Of a DNA stretch of 64,000 nt, positions 13,001 through 25,100 are shown in pieces. The stretch comes from Neelides folsomi (taxonomy: Eukaryota > Arthropoda > Collembola > Neelipleona > Neelidae): the NCBI GenBank assembly GCA_034687125.1, contig JAQGBZ010000065.1:1-64000 (forward strand), read 5' to 3'. The notes under the pieces were generated by a model. It ran no database searches and was not told the origin of the DNA. It saw only the letters and a program-made list of their open reading frames with translations. The position numbers and the translations under genes were made by a program. The number at the start of each line of letters is the position of its first letter. Within the stretch, counting starts at the first letter, position 1.

Positions 13001-16000
13001 CAAAGCGGTCATATTTTACGTATTTATTTATCCTTTTATTGATGTCCATAAAATATGAATATGATATTTAGTTTTATGTATTTATGCAACATTTATGTAT
13101 AAAATATATAAATATGTATACATATCTATATATGCAATGTAAATAATATTATTTATGTATATTATGTATCCACTGATAGATGCTACTTATGATTTTTATT
13201 AAAAATGAAAAAATATATTATGTCATAATATACAAGGTGAAATTTATGTAACATATTTGATCCTAAAAATGAATTTCCAGTAACGTTACAGTGTGCATAG
13301 TTCAAATGAAACATTTTGTGTAATATCAGTATATTACGATATTAAAATTCTAACATATTCTCCAGTGTAAGTTACGCACGAACTTTGGCCGGTAACGGGG
13401 CAAGAAATATAATGTTATAATTGACCATTGTTTCATAATGCCCAATAGAAAAATAACAATAAACATTTGTTATTTTTGAGCGGGAATTAGAATGCTTAAA
13501 GGATACTTTAAAAAGTAAGTTCAAATCTTCAAGTATTCTAAATCCCGCTCAAAAATAACAAACGTTTATTGTTCTTTTTCTATTGGGCATTATGAAACAA
13601 AGGTCGATTATAACATTATATTTCTTGCCCCGTTACCGGCCAAAGTTCATACGCAACTTACACTGGAGATTAAATATAAGCAAATTATAATTACTGACAG
13701 TAGAAAAAACATCAATATTATATAATAGAGAATTACGAATATTCAGCTTTACCTTTGATTACAAAATATGCGCAAACACATGGAACTTTAAATCTAACAA
13801 GACGATATCTATCATATCCCATTTATATCTCTCGGTGGACCAATTTTTAAAATTTGTTTGAATATTCATTTTAAATTAATTTATTACTTTTCTAACGATT
13901 ATTAATTAAATTATTTCTTTAATATTTTGAATAAGTCTTTATTCGCAATTGCCCACTGCCCTTACGATAAAGATCCGGGGGTTTTGGTTTCGATCAAGAC
14001 CGGAACGTGCAAACGGAATGGTGGCTTCGCTTTTTTAAACTCCGTTCCGTTCCGATTCCGGAGGGCTTTCATTTTTCCAAATTCCGTTCCATTCCGATTC
14101 CGGTGGGCCTTCACTTTTCCTTTTTTCGTTCCGGTTCCGTTCCGGTCTCAATGGAATTTCGGAATTGAAAGTCCCTATCCTATAACATGTAAGTTCCGGT
14201 TCCGTTCCGATTCTGATTGAAAGTTCCGTTCCGTTCCAATTCCGGTGAGCCTTCACTTTTCCAAATTCCGTTCGGGTAGTACCGATTCCGTTTCGGCGCC
14301 CACGTCTGACTATCTGTTAATTGTAATTTTGCTTTAATGTTTTATCATCCTTGAATTTTATAATAATTTAACAATAAAAATAAAGGGATTAATCAAATGT
14401 GTAGTAATTACCATTTTGTAATTCTTGAGTTTTACAATTTCTTGATAACAAAGTTCACAATTTGATTGGCCCAAATGAACTTCTTTGTTGTGAAGACTTG
14501 CGTAGTATCTTGCATAAATTGAAGGGAAGATTTTACGTTTATACTTTATATTTGAACTTATTCATCTTCCACAAAAGCTTAAAGTGCAATTAACATACAT
14601 TTTAACACTTTAAACTCTGATCGGAATGGAATTTGTAAAAGTATTTTAATTCACAAATTGTTTGAACTTTTCTTTCTAAGTTGTCAATAGAATAAACAAT
14701 AGAGGATAAGTAAGGAAAAAGAAGACTAGGTATATAGAAATTGCACCAAATGCACTTAATTTTCTGCAATCCAGTTCGATCGTTCCACTTCTTTTTCCAG
14801 AAAAGTGTTTATTTAAATGTGATTATAAAATTGTTTTTAATTTTCTAGCAAGTTCTGGTGGAGAAACAACTGTTTGTCAATCAAATTTTAAGCATATGTA
14901 CTGGACGATGAAGCAACAGCTTGCTCACCACACCATCACTGGATGCAATACCAACCCAGGGGATCTTTTGGCATCAGGAACAATTTCAGGCCCTGTAAAC
15001 ATCATTCGCTAATACATTATCATATTACTTCCATTCCATTCCCATCATAAACAACTCCTCGTTTCCTCATTATTTTCCCCTCCTTTAAATCTCACTTTAA
15101 ACCGAGTTGATTACCTTCCTCCATTTCTCAACCAGTTATTTATTTTAACTCTGGGAATAACAGAGAGATTGGAGATTAACTGAACAAAGCCCGACGGTGG
15201 ATAAACTTTATATTATTATTTCATTTCAGACACCGGACTCGTTCGGATCGATGTTGGAGCTCAGCTGGCGAGGATCCAAGCCAGTTCAAATGGCCGATGG
15301 ATCTAAAAGAACTTTCATCGAGGACGGAGATCAAGTTATCATGAAAGGTACATGTCTTTTTGAGGCTCTTTTTTCCTGTTTTCCCTGCAATTTCCCGGTG
15401 TAGTTATATGGGCAATATGAAGGTTTTTTGGGGGAGAAAGACCCATAATGTCTTTTGATGGGTTTCCTTCACTCCAACACGACCTTCTTCCAGAAGATCA
15501 CACGAGAATCCCTTTGCTGAATCATCAAGCCCACGCAGATGTCGAGAGGAATAATGAAAACATTTCTTCTGCTCCAACACCAAAATCCAAATCTTCGACT
15601 ACTAAAATATGGAAGAATTGAAGATGCACAGAATATAAATTAGACCATTTTCATTCATGAGCTCATTCGCATAGCTATTAAACTTAAATACGTTTACTCG
15701 ATACGCTGCGTTGTAAAAATGAATGTATATTTCGATTCATTCATTATTTCCCAACCTGCACGATTCACTTAAAATATTTTAAGAAATGGAATCAAGGTTA
15801 AATAATTCAACTTTAGTAAACTCAATCAAAGTCTTATAAAGGGAGAAAGTTTGCTTTTAATTTTCTACATGCAAATGCAGTGATACATTAGTAATTAAAT
15901 AGTCATCCATGCTTGGACTAAATAACTAAAATATGAAACTAATTGAGTAATAATACATTTTAGTTGCTGTCATATCCAGCCCAAATTCAAATTGCGCTTT

Positions 16001-17353
16001 AAGCCTTTCCACTCATAAATACATTTTAATAACTAACCAAACTAACAATTCCTATTGCATATGAAGGTTTCAAATGTCAAATTTTGCCTTTTGGGGGGGG
16101 GGGGGGGGTTTCGGTTGACAGTGGCAGTACTAACATTATTACTTCATTTTACAATGGTTGTTCTGAAAAGTTTGCCCTTGTGCTCAGATGTAAATTACGA
16201 CCCAAACGGTCAATTACCGTTGATTTGAAACTTGGAATGAAAATATGGAACAAGTGGTTTTCCATTAAAATGAAATGTGACAATGGAGGAGATGACACAA
16301 AGAAAGGAACAGAATGAGGCTAATGAGAAAAGAACTGACTCAAATGAGTCATTGTGCTTATGCAAAAAGGTGTTATCTTTCTCTCTTTGGTCTCATTCGG
16401 GTCTTTTGGCGTAAGTGGGGAAACTTTTCACTTTCTCCTCCTTCGTGTCGGATGGTGTCGGGGGTATGAGTTCAAATGGGAGGCATTTGGTTGTGGAACA
16501 GGCGAGACGATTTCCCTCAAGTCAACTCACTCCGAAAAATGTGGAGGAAGGGGGAAGGGATCCTTCCAAATGCGTCATCAAACCCGGCCAATGACGTGAC
16601 TGTTGGGAATAGGAGGGCGAAGGCACGAACTTTTCGCAAGGGCTCCACGCCAAACCCCCGCAAGGTCAAACTGTCCCAAGTAAATAGGAAGAAAGGCTTT
16701 ATAAGGAATTCTCCTCACAGACGATCAGATATGAGACATCCGTTTGGGTTATTTTGGCCTATCCAAATGGAAAAACTTTTCCTGGCTATTTCAAGTATTT
16801 AATACAACAATAGAAGTAATATAAATGCAAAAACCAATCCAAAAGAAGAGGAATCCCAGAAACTCATTTCCTTATTTCCTATTAACTTTCTATATAAATG
16901 ATTAAAAGAATTGTTTTCTTTCGGCCTCTACACCTTTTCATCGTCATGTTCGTGTTTCCTAGTTGGGCCATTCATAAACACATAGCATTTCTACATGCTT
17001 CATTGTTTTATAACTGCTTGATCTGCAATATTCGGCAAAGGGAAGTTGGTGTGCTTGGGGGGTATACCTTATGCATGAGGGTGCTGATATTTCGAAGTTT
17101 ACTGATGCTTAATATAGTAAATAATCCTATTTACTTATACTTGCTACACAAATGGAAAACCATTTTAGCATTTACGAAGACGCAATAAAAGATGCAAACA
17201 GATGCTTGAGAATTGATTGGATCCCAAATGTCTTTTCGCTTCATTAATGAACTTTCTAATTTTATTACTTTTTAAGGATATGGACAAGGAAATGGATTCC
17301 GCGTTGGATTCGGAGATTGTATCGGAACAATCTGTCCGGCTTTGGCTCTTTGA
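10044..17353 (+). CDS. FAH: fumarylacetoacetase (fumarylacetoacetate hydrolase), 8 coding exons
   Basis: This enzyme carries out the last step of tyrosine breakdown, cleaving fumarylacetoacetate to fumarate and acetoacetate in the cytosol. Coding exons by eye: 10044-10127, 10317-10427, 10872-10993, 11591-11731, 11793-12250, 14849-14994, 15230-15347 and 17277-17353. All phases join, giving 418 residues against 419 in mammals. The N-terminal domain covers roughly residues 1-118 and the catalytic beta-roll the rest. Residues matching the known mouse active site are visible one position later: D127, H134, R143, Y160, E200, E202, D234, Q241 and Y245. They lie in the blocks [15 protein letters not shown] and [19 protein letters not shown]. 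The start opens the first phase-compatible exon and gives a typical N terminus. Intron 2 appears to use a GC donor (CAG|GCAAGA); the other introns are GT-AG. Intron 5 carries two repeats. The family call is very secure; individual boundaries are hand-read. Confidence 0.95.
13359..13669. mobile_element. foldback MITE, long terminal inverted repeats
   Basis: The two arms are near-perfect reverse complements over about 130-150 bp each, so almost the whole 311-bp element can fold into a hairpin. The outer ends read TCTCCAGTGTAAGTT and its complement, and both arms share blocks such as GGCCGGTAACGGGGC and ATAATGCCCAATAGAAAAA. Only scattered mismatches separate the arms, which suggests a fairly recent insertion. 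A 3-bp ATT flank on both sides may be the target-site duplication if the ends are one base shorter. It has no coding capacity, and the superfamily cannot be assigned from sequence alone. Confidence 0.85.
13950..14300. repeat. degenerate TTCCG-type tandem repeat
   Basis: The segment is built from repeated blocks of TTCCGTTCCGATTCCGG followed by stretches like GGGCCTTCACTTTTCC, with copies near 14041, 14085, 14130, 14190 and 14225. It is much richer in G/C than the surrounding intron. Short open frames across it on both strands are products of the repeat and not genes. It could be a minisatellite or the eroded subterminal region of a DNA transposon. Confidence 0.7.
15348..17276. other. FAH intron 7
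   Basis: A 1.9-kb intron between the penultimate and last coding exons. It contains a run of 16 G at 16093-16108 and a G/C-richer stretch at about 16400-16700 with short open frames on the plus strand. None shows recognisable protein motifs, and I do not call an exon in it. Confidence 0.6.
16093..16108 (+). repeat. poly-G run of 16
   Basis: Sixteen consecutive G in an AT-rich intron. It is a low-complexity tract whose assembled length may be unreliable. Confidence 0.9.
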
Positions 17354-20006
17354 GAAATCGAATCTTTACAGGGCAGGGGGAAGAACCTCAAACTCTTGTG
17401 CTAACTTCAAGTTAAATATTTAATTTCTTTTTTGTTGAAAATTCTAAAAATAACGTCGAGATTAATGATCTTTTGTACGTCACGACATAATTTTAATTAA
17501 TTTTCATTTTTGTGAAATATTTCATTGTTTAATCACTTGCCGATGCTGTCCAAAAGTATTTTTCTTTGTGCTTATTAAAGACTACGTATCAAATGCTTAT
17601 TTCTAAAATATGCTCATATCATTTCACATCATTAAATTCTAAAATACATAGATCCGATTTATCAATTTATAAAGGTAGGTCATTGGACTTACAAAATCAT
17701 GTTTTGTTGGGATTTAATGAGAGGAGCATTGGCATGAGATAATGTAATTATTAGCACAACTTAATGAATCAATATAATTATGAACATGTACATGCACAAC
17801 ACAAAATAACAAGATAAAAGAATCTTTATGCTAAATTTCAATAATGGTAAAAATTACTTCAAGTAAAAATCATAACAAATTCTCGTGTTTTGCAGAATTT
17901 TACCCATTTTGGGTAATAGAAAGTTATAGACAAAGTCCCCCAATTGCATTAATTAGTGTCATACCCGGTACATACATTTAACATGGATCGTAAGTAGGTA
18001 TGTATGTATTTGTACCTAAACATAATATTTATTAGTAATTTCTATTCTAAATGCAATTAAAAATGATTAGTTATGAATGTTATTAAGTAATGTGTACACC
18101 GAAGCACAAATTATTTATTTCTGAGATTGGGTTATTTAGTGATTCATGTTTCGTCGAAAAGATTAATTGTTTAACAAGAAAAAAGTTAACAATTTTTATG
18201 ACTATTCTTCATTGAACTAGTTTGATTCCCATGCGATAAAATTGGTTTTAATTCATAGGGTTCGAGTTATAAATTGCTTCCGCGAGAAGCAGAGGCAATT
18301 TGTGGTTTGTGTTTTTAAATCTCCGGAGACCACTTTTGGTCGGATCTCATTTCGCTGGTTTTTTGTGGGCGTTAATTGAACTTTTCGTTTCAGGAATTCT
18401 GAAATTGACGGGATGAATACATAATAAACAACAACTCTCATATTAGGGTTGCTTGTCAAATTAAGTTTTGCAAACGTACCATAAAGTAAATAACACATAA
18501 CTGTTTATCATTTATTAACATTTTACCATATTTATAGAGAGCGATAATTCAAAAATCGTTTATTAATTGATGTTGAAGTATTGAATCTTGAATTGTAAAT
18601 CTTTACTGTTAAATGGAAATATACTATTAACATCAAAGAAAAATCAAATCAAATTAAAAAGCAAAAGGAAATGACTGATTAAGTAATGTTAAAGTTATGT
18701 ACACATTTAATTAGCTAATAATACATCATACACATAAGTAGTAAATATTAAATTAATCCCAAAAATATCCTGGAAGGAAGGAAGTGTCTTAACATTAACA
18801 TGCGTGTTGTGTTTAATAAAATTCTGGTTAATAAAATAATTAACCTTGAATTTTATATCCGTTTACATAAAAAATGAGAAGCGGAAATGGTTGAGTTTAG
18901 AAATGAATCAGTCATTGTTTGCTGACAGTAACATGAGTTGAGTTGGATATAAAAATAAAGATATTTCATTATTAGTGCTTAAAGCAATATAATTAAGCAA
19001 TTAATTACTTTCGTTTGAAAAATTCATTTCATTTCTAAGCATTGTGATAAATGCAGACATAAATATAAAACGTAGTTTGCAAATAAATCAACTTAGGAAG
19101 AAAAATAATTTTTCATTAGAATGCTTCAACATGCAATTAATTTACATGTTTATGTATCTGCAAACAAAATAATAATTAAGAATTATTTGATGAAAATGAA
19201 TTTGATTAACCTGAAGGTTTTCAAAATAGAGTTGTAAAAATATAAATTAAAAATTCTTAGAATGAAGACACATAATTTTGATTCTAAATATTTTATAAGA
19301 AAGGAAAGAGAGATTAAAATAATATTATGTTTACATCATTGCTGCAGCTCTTCTTATCTCTTGCTGACATCGATGAGATTTGATAAAAAATTCAATTGTC
19401 TTTTGTTCCATAATTGAGAAAATAAAGTCATCTCTGAAAGGTTTGAGGCGTTTTCTCCTTTCTCGCCTCCTTTCTTCCTGGCTTACACAAGAAAGCCTTT
19501 GCGGTTCAGTCACAGAATTAACAATAAAAGACTTTTCTCGAAACCCGAGAGCTTCTTGAACCGAAAGAAAGACAATCAATGTAATTTAAGTTGAACCTTC
19601 AAGGAAAATCTTTCTTTAGCAATAAAAGCCAAAATGGGAGAATCTGACATATTTGGGATCGTGAAATTTCGCCACTTTTTATTACTTTTGTTTTTAATAG
19701 ATAACATGAAGCCATTTCATCATAAATTTTTATTAATAATATCTATGTAATGTGGCATGAAAACCTGTAGGTTGTATTCCAAGAATCACGTTTACATTTT
19801 GATTGAGTTTATTTAATATGATAAATAGTAATAATATTGAATTAATGGGAAGTTTCCTATTCGGTTTCAAACTACATATATTGTAATTAGTAATTATCTA
19901 ATTTAATCTGAATAATCCATGTAACTTTTAAGTAATGAAATGGATATTTTATAAGAAACATGATCCAATTTTATGATCATGATACAAAACCTAAAAATTA
20001 TAATAT

Positions 20007-20760
20007 ACTACCCCTATAGCGTCAATACGTAATATTTACGTTAGTTTTGACCGCGAGTATTTCGGTATTTACTCAGTATGCAATTATACTAATATATTAC
20101 GCAAAATTACTAATATTTAACTAATATATTACAATGAAAACTTTGTAATACATTAGTGTTTTTTAAGTTTACATTTGGATAGTAAAATACTTATTATTAA
20201 CGTAATAATTACTAATAATTCAGTAATGTATGTCTTGGAAAGTATGCGTTATTTATTAGTAATAAATATGTTAAAATTAATAATTGTATATCAGAACAAA
20301 AAATATTCATTTTAATAATGAGAGCTCATGTTTACATAAGGAATTATAATAAAAGTGTTTGTACAATTATCTTTAGGTAACAAAATACATTTTCTTATAA
20401 TATTATCTTTAGGACATTTAAAAGAATTAGATAAATTAGCAGAATAAAAAATAGACAAATCTGAACTTTTTATCGGATAGTCATAAACATAACTGTAATT
20501 AATGAACTTTTTACAAATAACGAATGTTTCATGTATGGATTCTACAATAATTATAGTCTTATAATTAGTAAGATAACAATTATTATTAGATTTATCACTA
20601 ATTTCTATCGTATTTAATTTACATTATAAATCACTATAAGTATACCAAATTAGTTGAAAATAACTTATATTTGTATACATTTTCAAAAACATACTGAATT
20701 CCTACTTACGTAACTAATATATATGTTATATATTAGTATATACGTTACGGGGGTATATCA
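20007..20760. repeat. AT-rich segment with repeated TTACTAATATATTAC-like words
   Basis: Many variants of TTACTAAT/ATTAGTAA and ACTAATATATTAC recur in both orientations. A palindrome built on ACTAATATATA/TATATATTAGT sits near 20713-20740. The two outer ends resemble each other in inverted orientation (TACCCC...AATAC on the left, TACCCC...TATAC on the reverse complement of the right), suggesting a nonautonomous element. The ends and target duplication are not certain. Confidence 0.35.
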
Positions 20761-21229
20761 TTTTTATAATAAATAGGGGTTTGCTTATTTCCAAATCATT
20801 ACTACTAAAGTAGAAGTGTTTCATTTCTTACCAATCACGTTTTGTATATATAAAGTTATCTGAACTATAGTAATTGGCAAATCGACACCCCCGATTCTCT
20901 AACAAGTCTAACGACTCACCCATATCTCAGGCCATTCTTATGAATTTATGATATTAAAGCTCATTTTGAAAATACATTATGCATTGTATGATTTTATCAA
21001 CTTCCTTTGTGATAGTTTCCCATATTGGAATCGAGTATTCAATATTTAAATTAAAACAGTACGTGGGCAGTTCAATTGATGTTTGAACTCTCCCCACAAA
21101 GCAAATATAGGTACAGGTAGGAAAAGGGTCTAATCAATTCTGACCAATTTCATTAAAATTGAAATGAGAATTAAAAACACGATGAACTTTCTAATTATTA
21201 ATTTCCTTTTTAGTTTCCTCTAATTCTCC

Positions 21230-21720
21230 TCCCTTCCGCCTTTATGTAGCTCCAAGCTACCTAGGTAAATAGGTAGGGTTAGAACGGGGCTTATTGTTAT
21301 GCGGAGAAAGTCGTGTGTTAGGAGGTGCTAAGTGATTTGAAGGGTTGTTGAGGAAAAGGGTGAAAAGACGTCGGGGTGAGATGAGAAGCTTTACGACCTG
21401 ATGAAGGCGGCTGAATAATTTCGTGGTTTCGGGGAAAGTGCGCAACTAGGTTCGGGAGGATTCGGGTGTGGGCGAGATCGATTTTTCTCTATGAACCCAT
21501 GGATCTTCCTTTTTCCACAGCGGCGGCGAGGCAAAGGTAAACTTTTAAACTCGCCTCTACTGAGTCCTACTTTCCCAGTCTGCCTTCTCCCTTCGCCCGA
21601 ACCACGAGTGGAAGAATCTCTCACCTCGACTCGCAAGGCTCCCTCAAGACCCATTTCAAATACCCAACATCTTCATTCGGAATTCTCTGCCTTCGTCCAA
21701 GTGAGTCGAGCTCAATAACC
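21230..21720 (+). promoter_or_regulatory. GC-richer island, candidate promoter and 5' exon of prohormone-3
   Basis: The island contrasts with the AT-rich surroundings and ends in a strong splice donor (CCAA|GTGAGT, exon end 21700). A plausible acceptor (CTAAAG|G) lies directly before the prohormone-3 start codon at 22107. The island could therefore hold the transcription start and a non-coding first exon. The acceptor has a weak pyrimidine tract, and the TATA-like word TTTTAAA near 21545 is only suggestive. Short open frames on both strands of the island show no family motifs. Confidence 0.4.
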
Positions 21721-22106
21721 ATTTCTCTCCTTTAGACTTACATGATGTTCAGGTAGGATGAATTTTTAAATTCAATGGATTCAACTGTGGAGTCCAATTT
21801 TGATCCATCTTTCTCTAAAAACTTATGTTCTTAAATTATCCTTTACAACAAATTTGTTTAAAAACGTTTAAAGAAGTTCAGATTATTCTTAAGATTTATT
21901 TTATTCCAACTTTCTCTATTTTAGCAATTTCTAAAAAATATTTCAACTTGCATCATTTTTATTCAAAGTAGATTTTTAAAAATTGCATTTTAGTTATCTT
22001 TAGATCATTGAACATACCAAAGTTAGTAAATGTATAAATTAGAAACGTAGTTTATCATCTGGAAATTATGAGACGTAATTTGAGAAAACCATTCATTTCC
22101 TAAAGG

Positions 22107-25100
22107 ATGAAGAGCCTGTTTTGTACGGTGGCTATGACGCTCGTACTTGTGGGGACGAGCCACGGGTGGGGTGGTCTTTTCAACCGATTTAGTCCAGAAC
22201 TGCTCTCAAACCTCGGATACGGCGGATGGGGCTCATACAAACTTCAGCCTTTGATTAATGTAAGACATTTTACCTTTTGTCTCTTTCATGTTCTCAGCTC
22301 CGAAGTAAGTAAATACTTATAATGGAGACTCTCCACTATAATGAACACGTCTAATTTACCTTCAATGGGAAGAACTCCAAACTTTCTCTTAATTCTCCTT
22401 TCAACTTCCTACTATAAACAAGAAACAAGTGTAAATATGGAAAGTTTCATTTCTTAATTACTTCAAAAGCTTTTATCAATATTGCCATTCTGTCTGAAGT
22501 AAATATTATTCCATGTTGACTGTTTTTAATGAATTTCTATGTTATTAACTCACTCCGCATCGCACAAGGTTGATGAAGGATAAATATTTACATTTATAAC
22601 ATATATATTTTATACTGTGCAAAGAAATCGTCCAATTTTATTGGACCGACTATGAGAAAAATTGTAATAATAATTTTACATCGAATGTATTTATCAAAGG
22701 CATTTTAAAATTTATATGCACCAATATAAGTAAGCTTAAAATATTTGAAAATAATTACATAGAATTTGTATGATATTATCGTTAATTATAATTGATATTA
22801 AAATGGAAAATCAATACTTTTGGACACTCCCATATAAGTTTAGGTATTATGTAAAGGTGAAATAGAGCTTTTGACTCCTGACCTTACGTCTACGTCTTAT
22901 GGTAAAACGTCAAGGAGAAAGGGCAATTTTGTTCATTTCCTTATTATAATATGTAAATGTCAATAAAAATCTTATCACTTAATTCATCAGACTGCTAAAA
23001 GTATTTTTCAAAATGAAGCATTCGTAATTGAATCAAGTTTGCAATGCTTAAATGATTGATCGCTCTTTGGCTATGGAATAAGGAATTGTAATGCTTGTTT
23101 AGCATATGCAATTTTAATAATTAAATGAATCAAACTATACTATGTATGTAAGTATGTATCTGAAGATAAACTACCCATAATATTAATAACCAATAAATGG
23201 AGAAAACATAATATTCAAATCCAACAAACTCAAAGGTTATTCTAAAACTTATGTATTGGTTTAATGACCATTGAATTTGTTATTATTTGAAAGCTTATCA
23301 TACTATAATACTTATATACCTTCCAAATGCTACATCCTCCATCAAAACTAAGTATATAACATAGATAATTAATTTTATGTATGTTATGTATGGATTACAT
23401 ATTTTACATACAAGTAGAACGAAACAATTTTTTGGGAGAAAGTGGAAAAGAAAGTTTGGGTTAGGTAAGGGTATTAAAACCAAGCGTAATTAACTCAGGA
23501 CTTAATGTTAAGGATTGCATTTTTAGTGAACAACTTAAATTGTACAGCAAGGAAACGATTTTAAATAAAAATTAATTAAATGTCTCATATAAAGTTTAAA
23601 TGCGATTAATTTAATATTTTATTATTGAATTAATCAAATATTGAATTAACTTAATTTAGAAACTTTGAATCGTCGATTTTGTATCATTCAAAAATATTTA
23701 TTTTTATTAAATTGCAATAAAACGCAATAATAAATGGTATGTAATACCACAAACCAGTTTACAGGGAAAAGTCTTGCCAATTTCTAAAATAAAAGTTTGT
23801 ATACAAAATATACAAACATTACGTCGTAGTAAGTAAAGTACTCCGTTTTGGTCCAAGGCTTTTGAGCTCTCGGTTAGTTTACGAATTCTTTCATCCCAAA
23901 AGAGTTCCTTTACCTCTATTTACTTTTACGCCTGGACTTTCGATTCTCGAACAGCAGGCGTAAACTGAACAGTTCGGATTTTCAATCCAAAGTCAAGTTA
24001 AAATGAAAATCACGTAGATTTCGAATATATCACAATCTATGCGGCATTTTCCATACAATCCCCATTAAGGCACTCTCGCCAATTCTTTCCTGCTCCTATA
24101 CATAAAAATGGAGAATTTTATAAGATTGACAAAATCAAGTTTTCCAATCCTTTTAAAAGCTTAAACTTTGACATTACTTAAAAAACTCATTTTCAAAACC
24201 TCAAAAGCTAGGTAAATTTTGAAGGAAAAGTTTTCCCAAGGTTGTTTATATTTATTAAAAGTTTAAGTGGGGGACACCTTTGTGGTTCGTAGAGTTTTTC
24301 TTATAATAAATGCGTTCTTTGAAATTGTGTGAGAAATTGTATTTTATTTCCACAGAAGATTGAAAAAGGCGACTTGGAGGAAGTGATGAATGAGGGAATC
24401 TCCGAGGGATCTCCACAGGAGGCATGTTATGGGAAAAAATGCACTGCGAACGAACATTGCTGCCCGGCCCATGCTTGCGTTGACGTCGATGGCGGTAATT
24501 TCTTCAATAAACTTTCATGATTCTTTTTTATTCTCCCTCATCCCAAAGGCCCACATGCATAACTTGATGAAATTGACATGGTAAAATATTTAACGTTTAA
24601 ACTAAGCTTTTATGAATGGTTTGTCCTTACATGTATTCAGATACATCCTTGGCCCAAAGTTTAGAATTTAGAAAAAAAGTTGGACTTTAAATTAAGTTCA
24701 GAATTTTAACCCTTGGTACTAAATGGAATATGTTGGTCATTTTGGGTTTTTTTTATTTCCAGTGCTAGGAACTTGCCTTCCAACGTTTGGAGCGAAACAG
24801 GGCGAAATGTGCGAACGTGACAGTGATTGCGAGTCTGGTCTCATTTGCTCTGGTTCTGACATCAAGACCTGCGTCCCGGTCACCGAGGCGAAAAAGCAAT
24901 ACGGTTAGTTCAGTCCGTTGGTTCAACTAATTTTCTTTTTTCCGCCACTTCATCTTCAAACCCTTCATTTTCCAGACGGTTTTATGGGAGATTTCTCAGT
25001 CTCCTTTACAAGAAGTCTTGGCGATCTTGCATTGGCATTATGTTGGAATATATTGGGTTTTTTAGTAAGATAAATAGAGGTTCATTCAACTAGTAAGGAA

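Larger units (their letters stand above)
12251..14848. other. FAH intron 5 with two repeat insertions
   Basis: This 2.6-kb intron is the largest in FAH. It holds a long hairpin element (13359-13669) and a G/C-rich degenerate TTCCG repeat (about 13950-14300). Apart from these it is AT-rich, and I see no coding exon in it. Confidence 0.7.
17354..22105. other. intergenic spacer between FAH and prohormone-3
   Basis: AT-rich DNA with no recognised coding exon. A possible FAH polyadenylation signal (ATTAAA) lies at 17574-17579. An AT-rich repeat-like segment occupies about 20007-20760 and a GC-richer island about 21230-21720. Small open frames, such as the one around 19331-19579 on the minus strand, have no recognisable motif. 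Confidence 0.6.

Noticed and set aside
14035-14256. Overlapping open frames on both strands rich in RNRNE/SERNG-like or FRFRS-like repeats
   Set aside because: They are translations of the TTCCG tandem repeat and not genes.
19331-19579. 82-codon minus-strand open frame with a basic ERRRERRKR stretch
   Set aside because: No recognisable domain, no neighbouring exons in phase and no promoter signs. I could not support it as a gene.
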